Shown here in pieces: positions 50,498 through 60,114 of a stretch of 64,000 nucleotides of DNA (position 1 is the stretch's first letter; every line of letters starts with the position of its first letter). This DNA is from Anaerolinea sp. (GTDB lineage Bacteria > Chloroflexota > Anaerolineae > Anaerolineales > Anaerolineaceae): NCBI GenBank assembly GCA_020725865.1, contig DYEC01000011.1, forward strand, positions 1 through 64,000, written 5' to 3'. The translations under genes and the position numbers were made by a program. Under the pieces are notes generated by a model, which was given only the letters and a program-made list of their open reading frames with translations, did no database searches and was not told where the DNA came from.

Positions 50498-51601
50498 ATG
50501 ACTTTTCACATCAAACCACAGCCGGGCGTCAGCCAGATTCCGGTCTATAAGCCTGGGCGCCCAATCGAAGAGGTGCAAAAGCAGTTTGGCATTACCGATG
50601 TCATCAAGCTGGCATCCAACGAAAATCCGCTGGGGACGTCCCCAAAAGCGGTGGAAGCTATCCGTCAGGCAGCCACACAAATCAATATGTATCCGGACGG
50701 CAAAAGCGCCGTGCTGGCGGCGGCGCTGGCGCGGCGTTTCAATGTTCAGCCGGAGCAGGTGGCGGTAGGCAATGGAGCTGATGGGCTGATCATGGAACTG
50801 TGTATGGCGTATCTGGACGAGCAGAGCGAAGTGGTGGTCAGCCGCTCTTCCTTCCCAATGTATGATGTCTTCAGCCATACCATGCGCGCCCATCTGGTCA
50901 AGACGCCGCTCAAAGAGTACGGGCTGGACTTGCAAGCGATGGCGCGCGCCATCACCGACCGTACCAAACTGGTGTTTGTCTGCAATCCAAACAATCCCAC
51001 CGGCACGGCTTTGCGCGCCGCTGAAGTGGAAGCTTTTTTGAGAGACGTGCCGGAACATGTCATCGTAATCTTTGATGAGGCATATTACGAATATGCCGCC
51101 TCGCCGGAGTTTCCAGATACAATCGAGTACGTGCGGCAAGGGGTACAGAACGTGGTTGTACTGCGCACCTTCTCAAAGGCGTATGGGCTGGCAGGAATTC
51201 GTGTGGGGTATGGTTTTGGCAGTGCCCCGTTGCTGGCGCCTTTGAAGCTGGTTAAGGAGCCGTTTGCGGTCAATCTGCTGGCGCAGGCAGCCGGGCTGGC
51301 GGCATTGGAGGATGATGAGTTTTGTGCCCGCTCGGTGGCACTCAACAATGAGGGCAAAGCGTATCTCTACCGCGAGTTTGAGCGGCTGGGTTTATTCTAC
51401 GTGCCAACGCATACCAACTTCATCCTGACGCGGCTGGGTCCAAAGATGCTCTGGCTGGTAGAGCGGCTGATGGAACATGGGGTCATCATCCGCCCCGGCG
51501 ACGCCTACGATTTGCCTGAATTTGCCCGCATCACCATCGGCACACCGGAGCAAAACCGTCGTCTGGTACGGACCTTGGAACAGTTGTTGACGGAAATGTG
51601 A
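50498..51601 (+). CDS. HisC-like aminotransferase
   Basis: 367 residues of the histidinol-phosphate/aromatic aminotransferase group: 'IKLASNENPLGTSPKAVEAI', 'VAVGNGADGLIMELCMAYLD', 'VFVCNPNNPTGTALRAAEVE', and the PLP lysine in 'RTFSKAYGLAGIRVGYGFGS'. HisC enzymes often also act on Phe and Tyr. Located after iorAB and the acyl-CoA synthetase rather than in a his operon, it is likelier to make aromatic 2-oxo acids for IorAB. I chose ATG 50498, which follows GGAGGGAG; it starts 4 bases after the preceding stop. Confidence 0.85.
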   Translation: MTFHIKPQPGVSQIPVYKPGRPIEEVQKQFGITDVIKLASNENPLGTSPKAVEAIRQAATQINMYPDGKSAVLAAALARRFNVQPEQVAVGNGADGLIMELCMAYLDEQSEVVVSRSSFPMYDVFSHTMRAHLVKTPLKEYGLDLQAMARAITDRTKLVFVCNPNNPTGTALRAAEVEAFLRDVPEHVIVIFDEAYYEYAASPEFPDTIEYVRQGVQNVVVLRTFSKAYGLAGIRVGYGFGSAPLLAPLKLVKEPFAVNLLAQAAGLAALEDDEFCARSVALNNEGKAYLYREFERLGLFYVPTHTNFILTRLGPKMLWLVERLMEHGVIIRPGDAYDLPEFARITIGTPEQNRRLVRTLEQLLTEM

Positions 51602-51664
51602 GCGCGACAGCCGGGTGTGGCAGATTTTGTTTATCAGTAGCTTAATCATTGTGGAGGCTTAGCG

Positions 51665-52951
51665 ATGAAAATCGAGCTGGCGTATGGACGCAATGGACTG
51701 ACGGTTGATCTGCCCGAACCCTGCGATGTGATTGAACCGCATCCTGTGCCGGGGCTGGCGGATGAGCGGGCGGCTTTGCTGGACGCGCTGCGTCATCCGC
51801 TTGGCTGTCCGGCGCTAGCGGAACTGGTCAAACCGGGGATGCGGGTGGTGGTGGCACACAGCGACATCACCCGTGCCACACCCAATGAGCGCATCCTGCC
51901 GGTCATCCTTGCCGAATTGGAAGGAGCAGGGGTACGGCGGGAGGACATCACCCTGCTCAATGCTTTAGGCACGCACCGCCGCCATACCGAAGCGGAGATG
52001 CGCGCCCTGCTGGGGGATGATGTCTATAACAATTACCGCTGTCTGCAGCATGATCCGCATGATGCCGAAAACCTGATCTCGCTAGGCGTGACCTGTTTCA
52101 ACCATCCGGTGCGGCTCAACCGCCTGCTGGTGGAAGCAGATTTCAAAATTCTGACTGGCTTTATTGAGCCGCACCTGTTTGCCGGCTTCAGCGGCGGTCC
52201 GAAGTGCGTCCTGCCGGGGTTGGCGGGCGCTGAAAGTGTGCTGACCAATCACGGCTTGGACATGGTTGGGCATCCCAACGCCAATTTTGGCATTACCGAG
52301 GGCAACCCGCTCTGGGAAGAGATGATGGAAATGGCACTGCGCCTGAGCAATGTCTTTCTGCTCAACGTGACCATGAACCGTCAGCGGCAGATTACTGGCG
52401 TCTTTGCCGGCGATTTGCGCACCGCGCACCGCGCCGGCTGCGAATTTGCCCGCCAATCGGTGATGGTCAAAGTGGATACGCCCTATGATGTCGTGGTGAC
52501 CACCAACAGCGGCTACCCGCTGGATCAGAACCTGTACCAGACCTCGAAGGGAATGCGCGCCGCACAGCGTGTGGTGCGGCGCGGCGGGGCGATTCTCATG
52601 GCGGCTGCCTGCGAGGACGGCATCCCCAATGACGGCAACTATGCGCGGCTGATTGCTCAGGCGGGGTCGTTGCAAGGACTGCATGAAATGCTGGCACAGC
52701 CTGGCTTCGCCGCCGAAGACCAGTGGCAACTCCAGATACAGGCGATGCTGCAGGACTGGGCAGATGTGTACGTCTATAGTGATGGGTTGAGCGATGAGCA
52801 GATTCGCACCGCTCTGTTCATTCCGTGCCGTGATATTGAACGCACCGTGCGCGAGCTGCAGAAAAAATACGGACCTCGCCTGTGCGTGCTACCCGAAGGT
52901 CCGCAAGTGATTGCGTATGTAGAACAGTTAATCAACCCGACTTCAGGCTAG
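51665..52951 (+). CDS. LarA-like (nickel-pincer) racemase/epimerase
   Basis: 428 residues of the lactate racemase (DUF2088) family. Motifs: 'VVAHSDITRATPNERILPVI', 'LNALGTHRRHTEAEMRALLG' (His residues that contact cofactor and substrate), 'FIEPHLFAGFSGGPKCVLPG' (cofactor-binding Lys) and 'HPNANFGITEGNPLWEE'. LarA enzymes interconvert 2-hydroxy-acid stereoisomers using a nickel-pincer NAD-derived cofactor made by LarB, LarC and LarE, none of which is in the window. In this operon it may prepare one isomer for the dehydrogenase encoded at 53120. GGAGG precedes the ATG. Confidence 0.85.
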   Translation: MKIELAYGRNGLTVDLPEPCDVIEPHPVPGLADERAALLDALRHPLGCPALAELVKPGMRVVVAHSDITRATPNERILPVILAELEGAGVRREDITLLNALGTHRRHTEAEMRALLGDDVYNNYRCLQHDPHDAENLISLGVTCFNHPVRLNRLLVEADFKILTGFIEPHLFAGFSGGPKCVLPGLAGAESVLTNHGLDMVGHPNANFGITEGNPLWEEMMEMALRLSNVFLLNVTMNRQRQITGVFAGDLRTAHRAGCEFARQSVMVKVDTPYDVVVTTNSGYPLDQNLYQTSKGMRAAQRVVRRGGAILMAAACEDGIPNDGNYARLIAQAGSLQGLHEMLAQPGFAAEDQWQLQIQAMLQDWADVYVYSDGLSDEQIRTALFIPCRDIERTVRELQKKYGPRLCVLPEGPQVIAYVEQLINPTSG

Positions 52952-52979
52952 TTTTTTAAATTTTTCGCAAAAAAGGGTA

Positions 52980-53009
52980 TTGACAAATACGTTTGATTTT
53001 TGCTATACT
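52980..53009 (+). promoter_or_regulatory. Promoter of the dehydrogenase-iclR operon
   Basis: Consensus TTGACA (52980-52985), 18-bp spacer, TATACT (53004-53009) preceded by TGC. Its start-to-end layout is the same as at 59992. Predicted start about 53016. Confidence 0.85.
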
Positions 53010-53025
53010 GGTATTTGTGAAACTC

Positions 53026-53044
53026 TGTTCCGTATAATGGAACA
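53026..53044. promoter_or_regulatory. Palindromic operator 2 (IclR-type candidate)
   Basis: TGTTCC-GTATAAT-GGAACA, 16 bases after the -10 box, in the leader of the operon that contains the IclR-family gene itself, so autoregulation is likely. Confidence 0.78.
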
Positions 53045-53119
53045 CAGATTATCGGTATGCTGTCCCCTGTAATTGACAATTGAATCTCATCGGCGTGCAA
53101 AGGAAACAGAAAAACCTTT

Positions 53120-54235
53120 ATGCCTTCTGAATCGTATCATATTCCTGCGGAGAGACTGCGGCGGTTTGCGACCGAGGTGTTTGTTCGTGCCGGGATGGCG
53201 CGCGCCGATGCAGAAATCAGCGCTGATGTGCTGGTGGCGGCTGACCTGCGCGGCATCGAATCGCACGGCGTCAGCCGTCTGCGCATGTACTATGACGGAT
53301 TGAAATCCGGGCGGCACAACCCGCAAACATACTTTGAAATCATCAGCGACAAAGACTCGGCGGTGGTGGTGGATGCGCATGAAAGCATGGGGCATCCGGT
53401 GGGCGTGCGTGCCATGCGGCTGGCGATTGATAAAGCGCGCCAGTACGGTACCGGTGCGGTGGCGGTGCGTAATTCATCACACTTCGGCATTGCCGGCTAT
53501 TACACCCTGCTGGCAGTGCAGGCAGGCATGATCGGCTTGAGCTTCACCAATGCCCGCCCATCCGTGGCACCCACCTTTGGCGTGCGCCCGATGCTGGGCA
53601 CCAACCCGATTGCCTTTGGCGTGCCAACCGATGAGGAATGTCCGTTCCTCTTCGACGCGGCAACGTCCATTATCCAGCGCGGTAAGATCGAGGTGATGGC
53701 GCGGGAGGGCAAACCAATGCCGCCAGGTTGGGTGATTAGCCGTGATGGCGAGTTGCTTACCGATGCCCGCCGCGCCGATGCCGGATTTGCAACGGGCGAG
53801 AATGCACTCTTGCCGCTGGGCGGCGCGGGCGAACTGATGGGTGGTCACAAAGGCTTTGGGCTTTCGGTAATGGTCGAATTGCTTTGCACAGCGCTACAGG
53901 ATAATGCCTATATGGGACACTTGCCTCCCGGTAAAGGGTTGCCGGCACAGGTAGGACATTTCTTCATGGCGATTGACATCGAACATTTTATCCCGCTGGA
54001 GCGATTTAAGGCGATCAGCGGCGGCATTGTGCGTGAGCTGCGCGCAGCGGAAAAGGCGCCGGGTCAAAACCGCATCTATACCGCTGGCGAAAAAGAATTT
54101 GAGCTGGAAAAATGTCATCTGCAGAGCGGAATCCCCATCAGCGCTAACTTGCTGAACGAACTCAAGGTTTTGCAGGTTGAAGCGGGGCTGGGAGATGATT
54201 GGCTTGTGTATCATCAGACGGGGGAGGTTGTATGA
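53120..54235 (+). CDS. Ldh_2/MDH2-family NAD(P)-dependent 2-hydroxyacid dehydrogenase
   Basis: 371 residues. 'DVLVAADLRGIESHGVSRLR', 'VRNSSHFGIAGYYTLLAV', 'SFTNARPSVAPTFGVRPMLG', 'TNPIAFGVPTDEECPFLFDA' and 'GGHKGFGLSVMVELLCTALQ' define the malate/L-sulfolactate/ureidoglycolate dehydrogenase family, which is unrelated to the Rossmann-fold malate dehydrogenases. It oxidises a 2-hydroxy acid to a 2-oxo acid. The neighbours suggest an aryl- or alkyl-lactate, but ureidoglycolate cannot be excluded. It overlaps the IclR gene (ATGA). Confidence 0.88.
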   Translation: MPSESYHIPAERLRRFATEVFVRAGMARADAEISADVLVAADLRGIESHGVSRLRMYYDGLKSGRHNPQTYFEIISDKDSAVVVDAHESMGHPVGVRAMRLAIDKARQYGTGAVAVRNSSHFGIAGYYTLLAVQAGMIGLSFTNARPSVAPTFGVRPMLGTNPIAFGVPTDEECPFLFDAATSIIQRGKIEVMAREGKPMPPGWVISRDGELLTDARRADAGFATGENALLPLGGAGELMGGHKGFGLSVMVELLCTALQDNAYMGHLPPGKGLPAQVGHFFMAIDIEHFIPLERFKAISGGIVRELRAAEKAPGQNRIYTAGEKEFELEKCHLQSGIPISANLLNELKVLQVEAGLGDDWLVYHQTGEVV

Positions 54236-55080
54236 AACGCGTGTTTGAGCAGGAGCGGCTGAGAAAAGAAGCCAGCGGGATGAGCACCATCAATCGAATG
54301 TGCGCGATTCTCAACACCTTTAGCGAAGAGCAAAAGGTGTTAACCTTGAGTGATATTGGACGGCGGATTAACCTGCCCAAGAGCACCACCCACCGGCTGC
54401 TGGCGACGCTGGAAGCACAGGGTATTCTGATGCGTGATAACGAGGGGCGCGGCTACCGGCTGGGGTATCAGCTCATCCGCTGGGGAACGCTGGCGCAAAG
54501 CTCACTGGATTTGCGCAATCTGGCACTGCCCATCCTGCAAAAACTTTCCACGGATACGCAGGAGACAGCAGTGTTATCCGTGATTGATTACGCTCACATG
54601 GCTGCTATCTGGCTGGAGCAAATCGAAAGCCCGCAGGCAGTACGATGGGTGAAGCGAGTCGGTCAGCGGGTGTATTTACACGCCGGCGCTTCTTCCAAGG
54701 TGTTGTGGGCATTCCTGCCGGAGGAGGAAATCGAGTATATTTTGAACCGCATTGAGCTTGTCCCCATCCAGTCCAGCACGATTACCGACAAAGAGAGGAT
54801 GCGCCGGGAACTGCATGAAATTCGCCGGCGCGGCTATGCGGTTTCGATTGAAGAAACCGATCCAGGTGCCATGGGCGTCGCAGCCCCGGTTTATGACCAT
54901 CGCAATAAGGTGGTGGCTGGGATTGGTATCATTGCCCCGATCAGCCGTGTTCCAGAGGAACTGATTCCTGAAGTGGCGAAAACGGTATTGGACGCCAGTT
55001 ACCAGCTTTCCAGGCTGCTCGGGGCACATGTAACGGGAAAGCTCGCCGCGGGGAAGGAGGTGGTTGGAAGGATTGGATAA
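54232..55080 (+). CDS. IclR-family transcriptional regulator
   Basis: 282 residues. The N-terminal winged helix ('INRMCAILNTFSEEQKVLTL', 'SDIGRRINLPKSTTHRLLAT', 'LEAQGILMRDNEGRGYRLGY') is followed by the GAF-like effector domain ('VKRVGQRVYLHAGASSKVLW', 'GYAVSIEETDPGAMGVAAPV', 'NKVVAGIGIIAPISRV'). IclR proteins usually bind 13-20-bp palindromes as dimers. It is coupled to the dehydrogenase gene and lies at the centre of three operons sharing TGTTCC-N7-GGAACA, so it is the natural candidate for binding those sites. The effector is unknown, perhaps a 2-oxo or hydroxy acid. Confidence 0.9.
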   Translation: MKRVFEQERLRKEASGMSTINRMCAILNTFSEEQKVLTLSDIGRRINLPKSTTHRLLATLEAQGILMRDNEGRGYRLGYQLIRWGTLAQSSLDLRNLALPILQKLSTDTQETAVLSVIDYAHMAAIWLEQIESPQAVRWVKRVGQRVYLHAGASSKVLWAFLPEEEIEYILNRIELVPIQSSTITDKERMRRELHEIRRRGYAVSIEETDPGAMGVAAPVYDHRNKVVAGIGIIAPISRVPEELIPEVAKTVLDASYQLSRLLGAHVTGKLAAGKEVVGRIG

Positions 55081-55144
55081 AAAGTCACCGATTTAAGCGC
55101 ATTGTAACCAATTAAGTTTTTTCTGGAAGATTTAAGGAGGAACC

Positions 55145-56485
55145 ATGTATCGTAAAAATCTGTTTTCGCTGCTGGCGTTTGTGGTCATCGCCGTCATGTT
55201 GCTGACTGCCTGTCAGCCGCAGACCGTTGAAGTGGTCAAAACCGTTGTGGTTGAGAAAGAAGGACAGCAGGTTGTGGTAACAGCCACGCCCGCCCCGGTT
55301 GAGAAGAAGCCCCTGCCGGATAAGATTGTCGTCGGCGTGGTACAGCCCTTGACCGGCACCTTCGCGGTCTTTGGTCAGGAATCCAAGATCGGCGCCGAAT
55401 TGGCGATCAAGCACATCAACGAGGCGGGTGGTATCAAATCTTTGGGTGGAATTCAGCTCGAAATGGTTGTTGAGGATGCCGGCGACAACCCCGACAGCTC
55501 CAAGCTGGCAACTGAAAGCATCATTAGCAAGCATCGTCCGGTTGCCATCCTGGGTATGTACATCAGCCGCTTTGTGATGGCTTCTTCGGAAGTGACTGAC
55601 CGCGAGAAAGTCATCCTGATCGCCGACGCGCTGGTGCCAAAGGTTACCCAGATGGGTCGCCAGTATCTCTTCCGCCCCGGACCGACTGCTTCGGACCACG
55701 GACGGATGGCGTACAACTTCGTCAAGGACACTTTCAAAGAGAACAACTTTGAACTGAAGAGCATTGCTTTATTGAACGAGGACTCTGCCAACGGTCGTGC
55801 AAACACATTGGGCGCTTCCGAAGCCGCGCTACAGGATATGTTGCCGATTGTCACCGCCCTGGAATATCCGTATGACATCACCGATGCCACCCAGATTGTT
55901 CAGCAACTGGCTGCTGCTAAGCCTTCGGCAGTCATCCACACCCCGTATTTCAACGATGCCATCGTGTTTGGCAAAGCCTTCAAAGAGACCGGTCTGTATC
56001 CGCCATTCATCGCTGGTGCAGGCGCCTGCGGCTACACCGACCCCGAATCGATCAAGGCGTTGGGTGATGCGGCTGAGGGTTTGACCAACACTTACAGCTA
56101 CAATCCGGAACAGGATACTCCGCAGAACAAGAAATTCGTTGAGGAATTCAAAGCGCTTAAGGGCTACATCCCCACCGAAGCGGCTGGCATGAACTACTAC
56201 GGCGCCATGGTGTTGTATGAGGCGCTGGAATACGCCGGCAAGAACTTCCCGGATGATCCGCTGAATCCCGACAACCTGCGGGCGGCGTTCATGGCGCTCG
56301 ACCTGACCACCGGTCCGGCAGCCGAGACCTACCCCAGCGGCCACATCAAATTTGACGGCAAGGGCGATAACGCCTATCCCGGTGTAGTTGTCCTGCAGGT
56401 GCAGAACGGCGAGCCGAGAGTCGTCTATCCGGTGGAAGTGCGCAAAGTTAACCCCATCTTCCCGAACCCGCATTACAAACCGTAA
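55145..56485 (+). CDS. livK: Branched-chain-type ABC transporter substrate-binding lipoprotein
   Basis: 446 residues. The lipobox 'VMLLTACQPQ' (Cys23) anchors it outside the membrane. A Thr/Val linker ('TVEVVKTVVVEKEGQQVV') leads to a type I periplasmic-binding fold ('KIVVGVVQPLTGTFAVFGQE', 'AELAIKHINEAGGIKSLGGI', 'TVMLF'-like region replaced by 'ERVILIADALVPK'-type sequence near residue 155). LivK-type proteins bind amino acids, amides, urea or aromatic acids, so the ligand is open. AAGGAGG precedes the ATG. Confidence 0.88.
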   Translation: MYRKNLFSLLAFVVIAVMLLTACQPQTVEVVKTVVVEKEGQQVVVTATPAPVEKKPLPDKIVVGVVQPLTGTFAVFGQESKIGAELAIKHINEAGGIKSLGGIQLEMVVEDAGDNPDSSKLATESIISKHRPVAILGMYISRFVMASSEVTDREKVILIADALVPKVTQMGRQYLFRPGPTASDHGRMAYNFVKDTFKENNFELKSIALLNEDSANGRANTLGASEAALQDMLPIVTALEYPYDITDATQIVQQLAAAKPSAVIHTPYFNDAIVFGKAFKETGLYPPFIAGAGACGYTDPESIKALGDAAEGLTNTYSYNPEQDTPQNKKFVEEFKALKGYIPTEAAGMNYYGAMVLYEALEYAGKNFPDDPLNPDNLRAAFMALDLTTGPAAETYPSGHIKFDGKGDNAYPGVVVLQVQNGEPRVVYPVEVRKVNPIFPNPHYKP

Positions 56486-56528
56486 AAATTTCCCGGCGGG
56501 TTGTAGCCCCTTTGTGCAACCCGTCACC

Positions 56529-56572
56529 GCTCTGGCTCCTCTGCAATGACCCTTTTTATGAGGAGCCAGAGC
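56529..56572 (+). repeat. Hairpin between substrate-binding protein and permease genes
   Basis: GCTCTGGCTCCTC (56529-56541) and GAGGAGCCAGAGC (56560-56572) are exact inverted copies. No T-run follows. Such hairpins protect the upstream message, so the binding protein would be made in excess over the membrane parts. Confidence 0.65.
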
Positions 56573-56615
56573 AACCCGCAAGGGATGGATGAGAAATCTT
56601 TGAAAGGATAAGGAT

Positions 56616-57479
56616 ATGACCGATACCCTGCTCCAAAGCATTATTACCGGCGTGTTGATGGGTTTCGTTTACGCGCTGATTGCAGTGGGGTTGTCTATTA
56701 TCTATGGGGTTATGAATGTGGTTAATTTCGCCCATGGCGACTTTGTCATGCTTTCAATGTACCTCTCCTATATGGCAGGCACATTGCTGGTATGGGACGC
56801 AGTGGCGACCCCATTGATTACCGTTCCACTGCTGTTTTTGTTTGGCTTTATCACCTACTATTTGTTAATTGATAAAACGCTACGGCAGTTGTATGTGGTA
56901 CAGCTGGCGGTAACCGTGGGTTTGCAGATTTTCCTGCGCTCATTGGCACTGATTGTCTGGAAAGCTCAACCGCGCGCTCTGCAATACTCCATCATTCAGG
57001 GAAACATTGAATTTTTTGGATACAGCATTCTGACATCCCGCCTGATAGCGGCAGTGGTCAGCCTGATTTTCATTGCGGCGATTGCCTATTTTTTGAACAA
57101 GACATGGGCTGGGGCGGCAATTCGCGCTGCCTCAGATGATTTGGATACTGCTTCTTTGATGGGTGTCAATTATCACCGGACGTACGCGCTGACGTTTGCG
57201 ATCGGTGCTGCGCTGACGGCAATTGCCGGCGGGTTATTGATGAGCTTTCAGCAGACCGACCCGCAGGGCGGTATGCGTTTTGGCGTGCTGAGCTGGTGTG
57301 TAATGGCACTGGCTGGCTTAGGGTCACTGCCCGGACTGATCGCCGCCGGTGTAATTGTCGGCGTGGCAGAAGCGGTAGCAGTCACCTTTTTTGATCCGCG
57401 TTCGCGTTTGCTGGCAATTTACATGATCTTTATCCTGGTATTGTGGCTCAAGCCGCGCGGATTGTTCGGGAGGAAATAG
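56616..57479 (+). CDS. livH: Branched-chain-type ABC transporter permease LivH
   Basis: 287 residues, about eight membrane helices. 'GFVYALIAVGLSIIYGVMNV' with 'VNFAHGDFVMLSMYLSYMAG' near the N-terminus and 'IRAASDDLDTASLMGVNYHR' (the loop that contacts the ATPase) are LivH hallmarks, as is 'LAGLGSLPGLIAAGVIVGVA'. It forms the transmembrane channel with LivM. Confidence 0.92.
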   Translation: MTDTLLQSIITGVLMGFVYALIAVGLSIIYGVMNVVNFAHGDFVMLSMYLSYMAGTLLVWDAVATPLITVPLLFLFGFITYYLLIDKTLRQLYVVQLAVTVGLQIFLRSLALIVWKAQPRALQYSIIQGNIEFFGYSILTSRLIAAVVSLIFIAAIAYFLNKTWAGAAIRAASDDLDTASLMGVNYHRTYALTFAIGAALTAIAGGLLMSFQQTDPQGGMRFGVLSWCVMALAGLGSLPGLIAAGVIVGVAEAVAVTFFDPRSRLLAIYMIFILVLWLKPRGLFGRK

Positions 57480-57481
57480 CC

Positions 57482-58492
57482 ATGAACATAGCTGCTTTTC
57501 TCAAAAGAAATGTGGGCTGGTTTGCTCTGTTGCTGGTGGCGGCAGTGCTTCCCCTGCCATTGCAGAAACAACAGTACACGATGGTGTTATTTATGCTCAT
57601 CGTTTTATATGCTGTTTTAGCGACGGCATGGAACATCATCGGCGGCATGGCCGGTCAGCTTGATCTGGCGGCAGGGGCATATCTGGGCATGGGCGCTTTT
57701 ACCACCGGAACGTTATTGTTGCGTTGGGAGGTGACCCCATGGGTGGGGATGTTTATCGGCGCCCTCATGGCGGTTTTGCTTTCGTTGTTGATCGGCTATC
57801 CGCTGTTTGGCTTCAAGATAAAAGAAGTATGGTATGCGTTGAGTTCACTGGCGTTGTGTGAAGTGTTGCGGGTGATCTTCCTGATGTGGGATGAGGTGGG
57901 TGGACCAACAGAAGTCTACCTGCCCACTGTCAACTCGCCCCTGTATTCGATGCGGTTTACAACTGCAACACCTTTTTACTACATTTTGTTGGTCTTGCTG
58001 GTTGTTGCGCTGGTGATTAACTTCCGCATCCGTGCCACCAAACTGGGGTATCAACTGCTGGCTTTGGGTGAGGATGAAGACGCCGCTGAAGTGTTGGGAA
58101 TCGATGCCCGCGCCGCAAAGCTGAAAGCATTGGTCATTTACGCCTTTCTTTGTGGTCTTGTGGGGGGTGTATATGCCTGCTTCTACGGCTATCTGCATCC
58201 TTCGTTTTTTGATGCCGATATCAGCACCGAGGTTGCTATCTTTGGCATTGTTGGCGGTATGGGCATTATCTATGGTCCGTTGCTGGCGACAATTCTGCTG
58301 GTCGGCGTCCGTGAACTCTTGCGCGCCCGGCTGGGAGGCGGACTGGAGGGGCTGTATCTGGTGGTGTATGCAGTTGTGCTGATTGTGGTTGCCTTGTATC
58401 AGCCGCGCGGCATTGCGCCGCTGGTCAGCAGTGTGTTGCAAAAGCTGCGCAATGCACTAGCCCCCGGAAAAAAAGAGGCTTCTTGGAGGTGA
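57482..58492 (+). CDS. livM: Branched-chain-type ABC transporter permease LivM
   Basis: 336 residues with about nine helices. 'ATAWNIIGGMAGQLDLAAGA' followed by 'YLGMGAFTTGTLLLRWE', and the ATPase-contact loop 'LLALGEDEDAAEVLGIDARA' identify LivM. Start at 57482, 2 bases after livH; the next gene follows after 3 bases with GGAGG upstream. Confidence 0.92.
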   Translation: MNIAAFLKRNVGWFALLLVAAVLPLPLQKQQYTMVLFMLIVLYAVLATAWNIIGGMAGQLDLAAGAYLGMGAFTTGTLLLRWEVTPWVGMFIGALMAVLLSLLIGYPLFGFKIKEVWYALSSLALCEVLRVIFLMWDEVGGPTEVYLPTVNSPLYSMRFTTATPFYYILLVLLVVALVINFRIRATKLGYQLLALGEDEDAAEVLGIDARAAKLKALVIYAFLCGLVGGVYACFYGYLHPSFFDADISTEVAIFGIVGGMGIIYGPLLATILLVGVRELLRARLGGGLEGLYLVVYAVVLIVVALYQPRGIAPLVSSVLQKLRNALAPGKKEASWR

Positions 58493-58495
58493 GCG

Positions 58496-59226
58496 ATGGA
58501 AAATCATCAGCCCTTACTAAAAGCGGTTGACCTGACAGTAGATTTCGGCAGTCTGCGGGCGGTCAACCACATGAATCTGGAAGTCCAGCGCGGAGAACTA
58601 GTCGGCTTGATCGGACCCAATGGCGCCGGAAAAACCACCGCCTTCAACGCACTGACCGGCTTAATCATGCCGAATGAGGGCAAGGTATTCTTCAAGGGTC
58701 ACGATGTCACACACATGCTGCCGCACAAACGCTGTCAGATGGGCATGTCGCGCACGTTTCAGGTCATCCGTCCTTTTGTGCATTTGACAGTGGAAGATGC
58801 GGTGCGTGTTGGGGCGTATAACCGCCATGGCGAGCGCACGGTCAAATCAAAAGTAGATCAAGTGCTCGAGATGTGCGAGCTGGGTGAAATGCGCAACCGC
58901 GTGTGTGCCGACCTGGGGCTGGCAACATTGCGGCGTATTGAGCTGGCTCGGGCGCTGGCAACCGAACCGGAGTTATTGCTGTTGGATGAAGCTGGTGCAG
59001 GATTGAACGAAACCGAGCTGGCCGGCTTTATGAAACTCCTGCACCGTCTAAATGAGGAAGAACATATTACCCTGCTGGTGGTGGAGCATGTGATGAAGAT
59101 GGTGATGGGCGTCTGTCGCCGCATTATCGTGTTGGATTCGGGTGAGGTAATTGCCGAAGGCACTCCAGAGCAGATCAGTGCCAATCCCAGAGTAATTGAA
59201 GCCTATCTTGGAAAGCGAGCGGTGCT

Positions 59227-59230
<4 letters not shown>
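58496..59230 (+). CDS. livG: Branched-chain-type ABC transporter ATPase LivG
   Basis: 244 residues. Walker A 'GLIGPNGAGKTTAFNALTGL', 'MSRTFQVIRPFVHLTVEDAV' (Q-loop), signature region 'ADLGLATLRRIELARALATE' (degenerate: no LSGGQ), Walker B 'ELLLLDEAGAGLNETELAGF', H-loop 'LLVVEHVMKMVMG'. The missing LSGGQ (reads LGLATLRRIE) is a variant seen in some LivG proteins. It overlaps livF by 4 bases. Confidence 0.88.
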
Positions 59231-59928
<698 letters not shown>

Positions 59929-59940
59929 AATTTTGTAGCC

Positions 59941-59979
59941 GGGGTGTCGGGGAACGTCTGTCGGCATCCCCTGTTTTTA
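59941..59979 (+). terminator. Terminator of the importer operon
   Basis: GGGGTGTC (59941-59948) pairs with GGCATCCCC (59963-59971) through one bulge and a G-T wobble, then TGTTTTT. It separates operon 2 from the promoter at 59992. Confidence 0.65.
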
Positions 59980-59991
59980 GCGGACAGGGGA

Positions 59992-60021
59992 TTGACAAAC
60001 GGGGATTGAAAATGCTATACT
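59992..60021 (+). promoter_or_regulatory. Promoter of the aminotransferase-pyrB-Mo hydroxylase operon
   Basis: Consensus TTGACA (59992-59997), 18-bp spacer, TATACT (60016-60021) preceded by TGC. Both boxes, the spacing and the TGC match the promoter at 52980. Confidence 0.85.
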
Positions 60022-60035
60022 ATATAATGAAACAC

Positions 60036-60054
60036 AGTTCCATTAAGCGGAACA
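60036..60054. promoter_or_regulatory. Palindromic operator 3 (IclR-type candidate)
   Basis: AGTTCC-ATTAAGC-GGAACA, 14 bases after the -10 box. It differs from the other two copies by one base in the left arm. Confidence 0.72.
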
Positions 60055-60114
60055 TTTCGCCGATCTCGCTCACCCCGGCGGATTTTATCCTTAAGTCAAG
60101 GAGATGCCTCTGTC

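Noticed and set aside
50498-51601. Histidine biosynthesis gene hisC
   Set aside because: No other his gene is near; the operon context favours an aromatic aminotransferase, so no his symbol is assigned.
53120-54235. allD ureidoglycolate dehydrogenase with an allantoin locus
   Set aside because: The family allows it, and a Mo hydroxylase and carbamoyltransferase are nearby, but no allantoinase, allantoate or ureidoglycine hydrolase is visible and the carbamoyltransferase has aspartate-type motifs.
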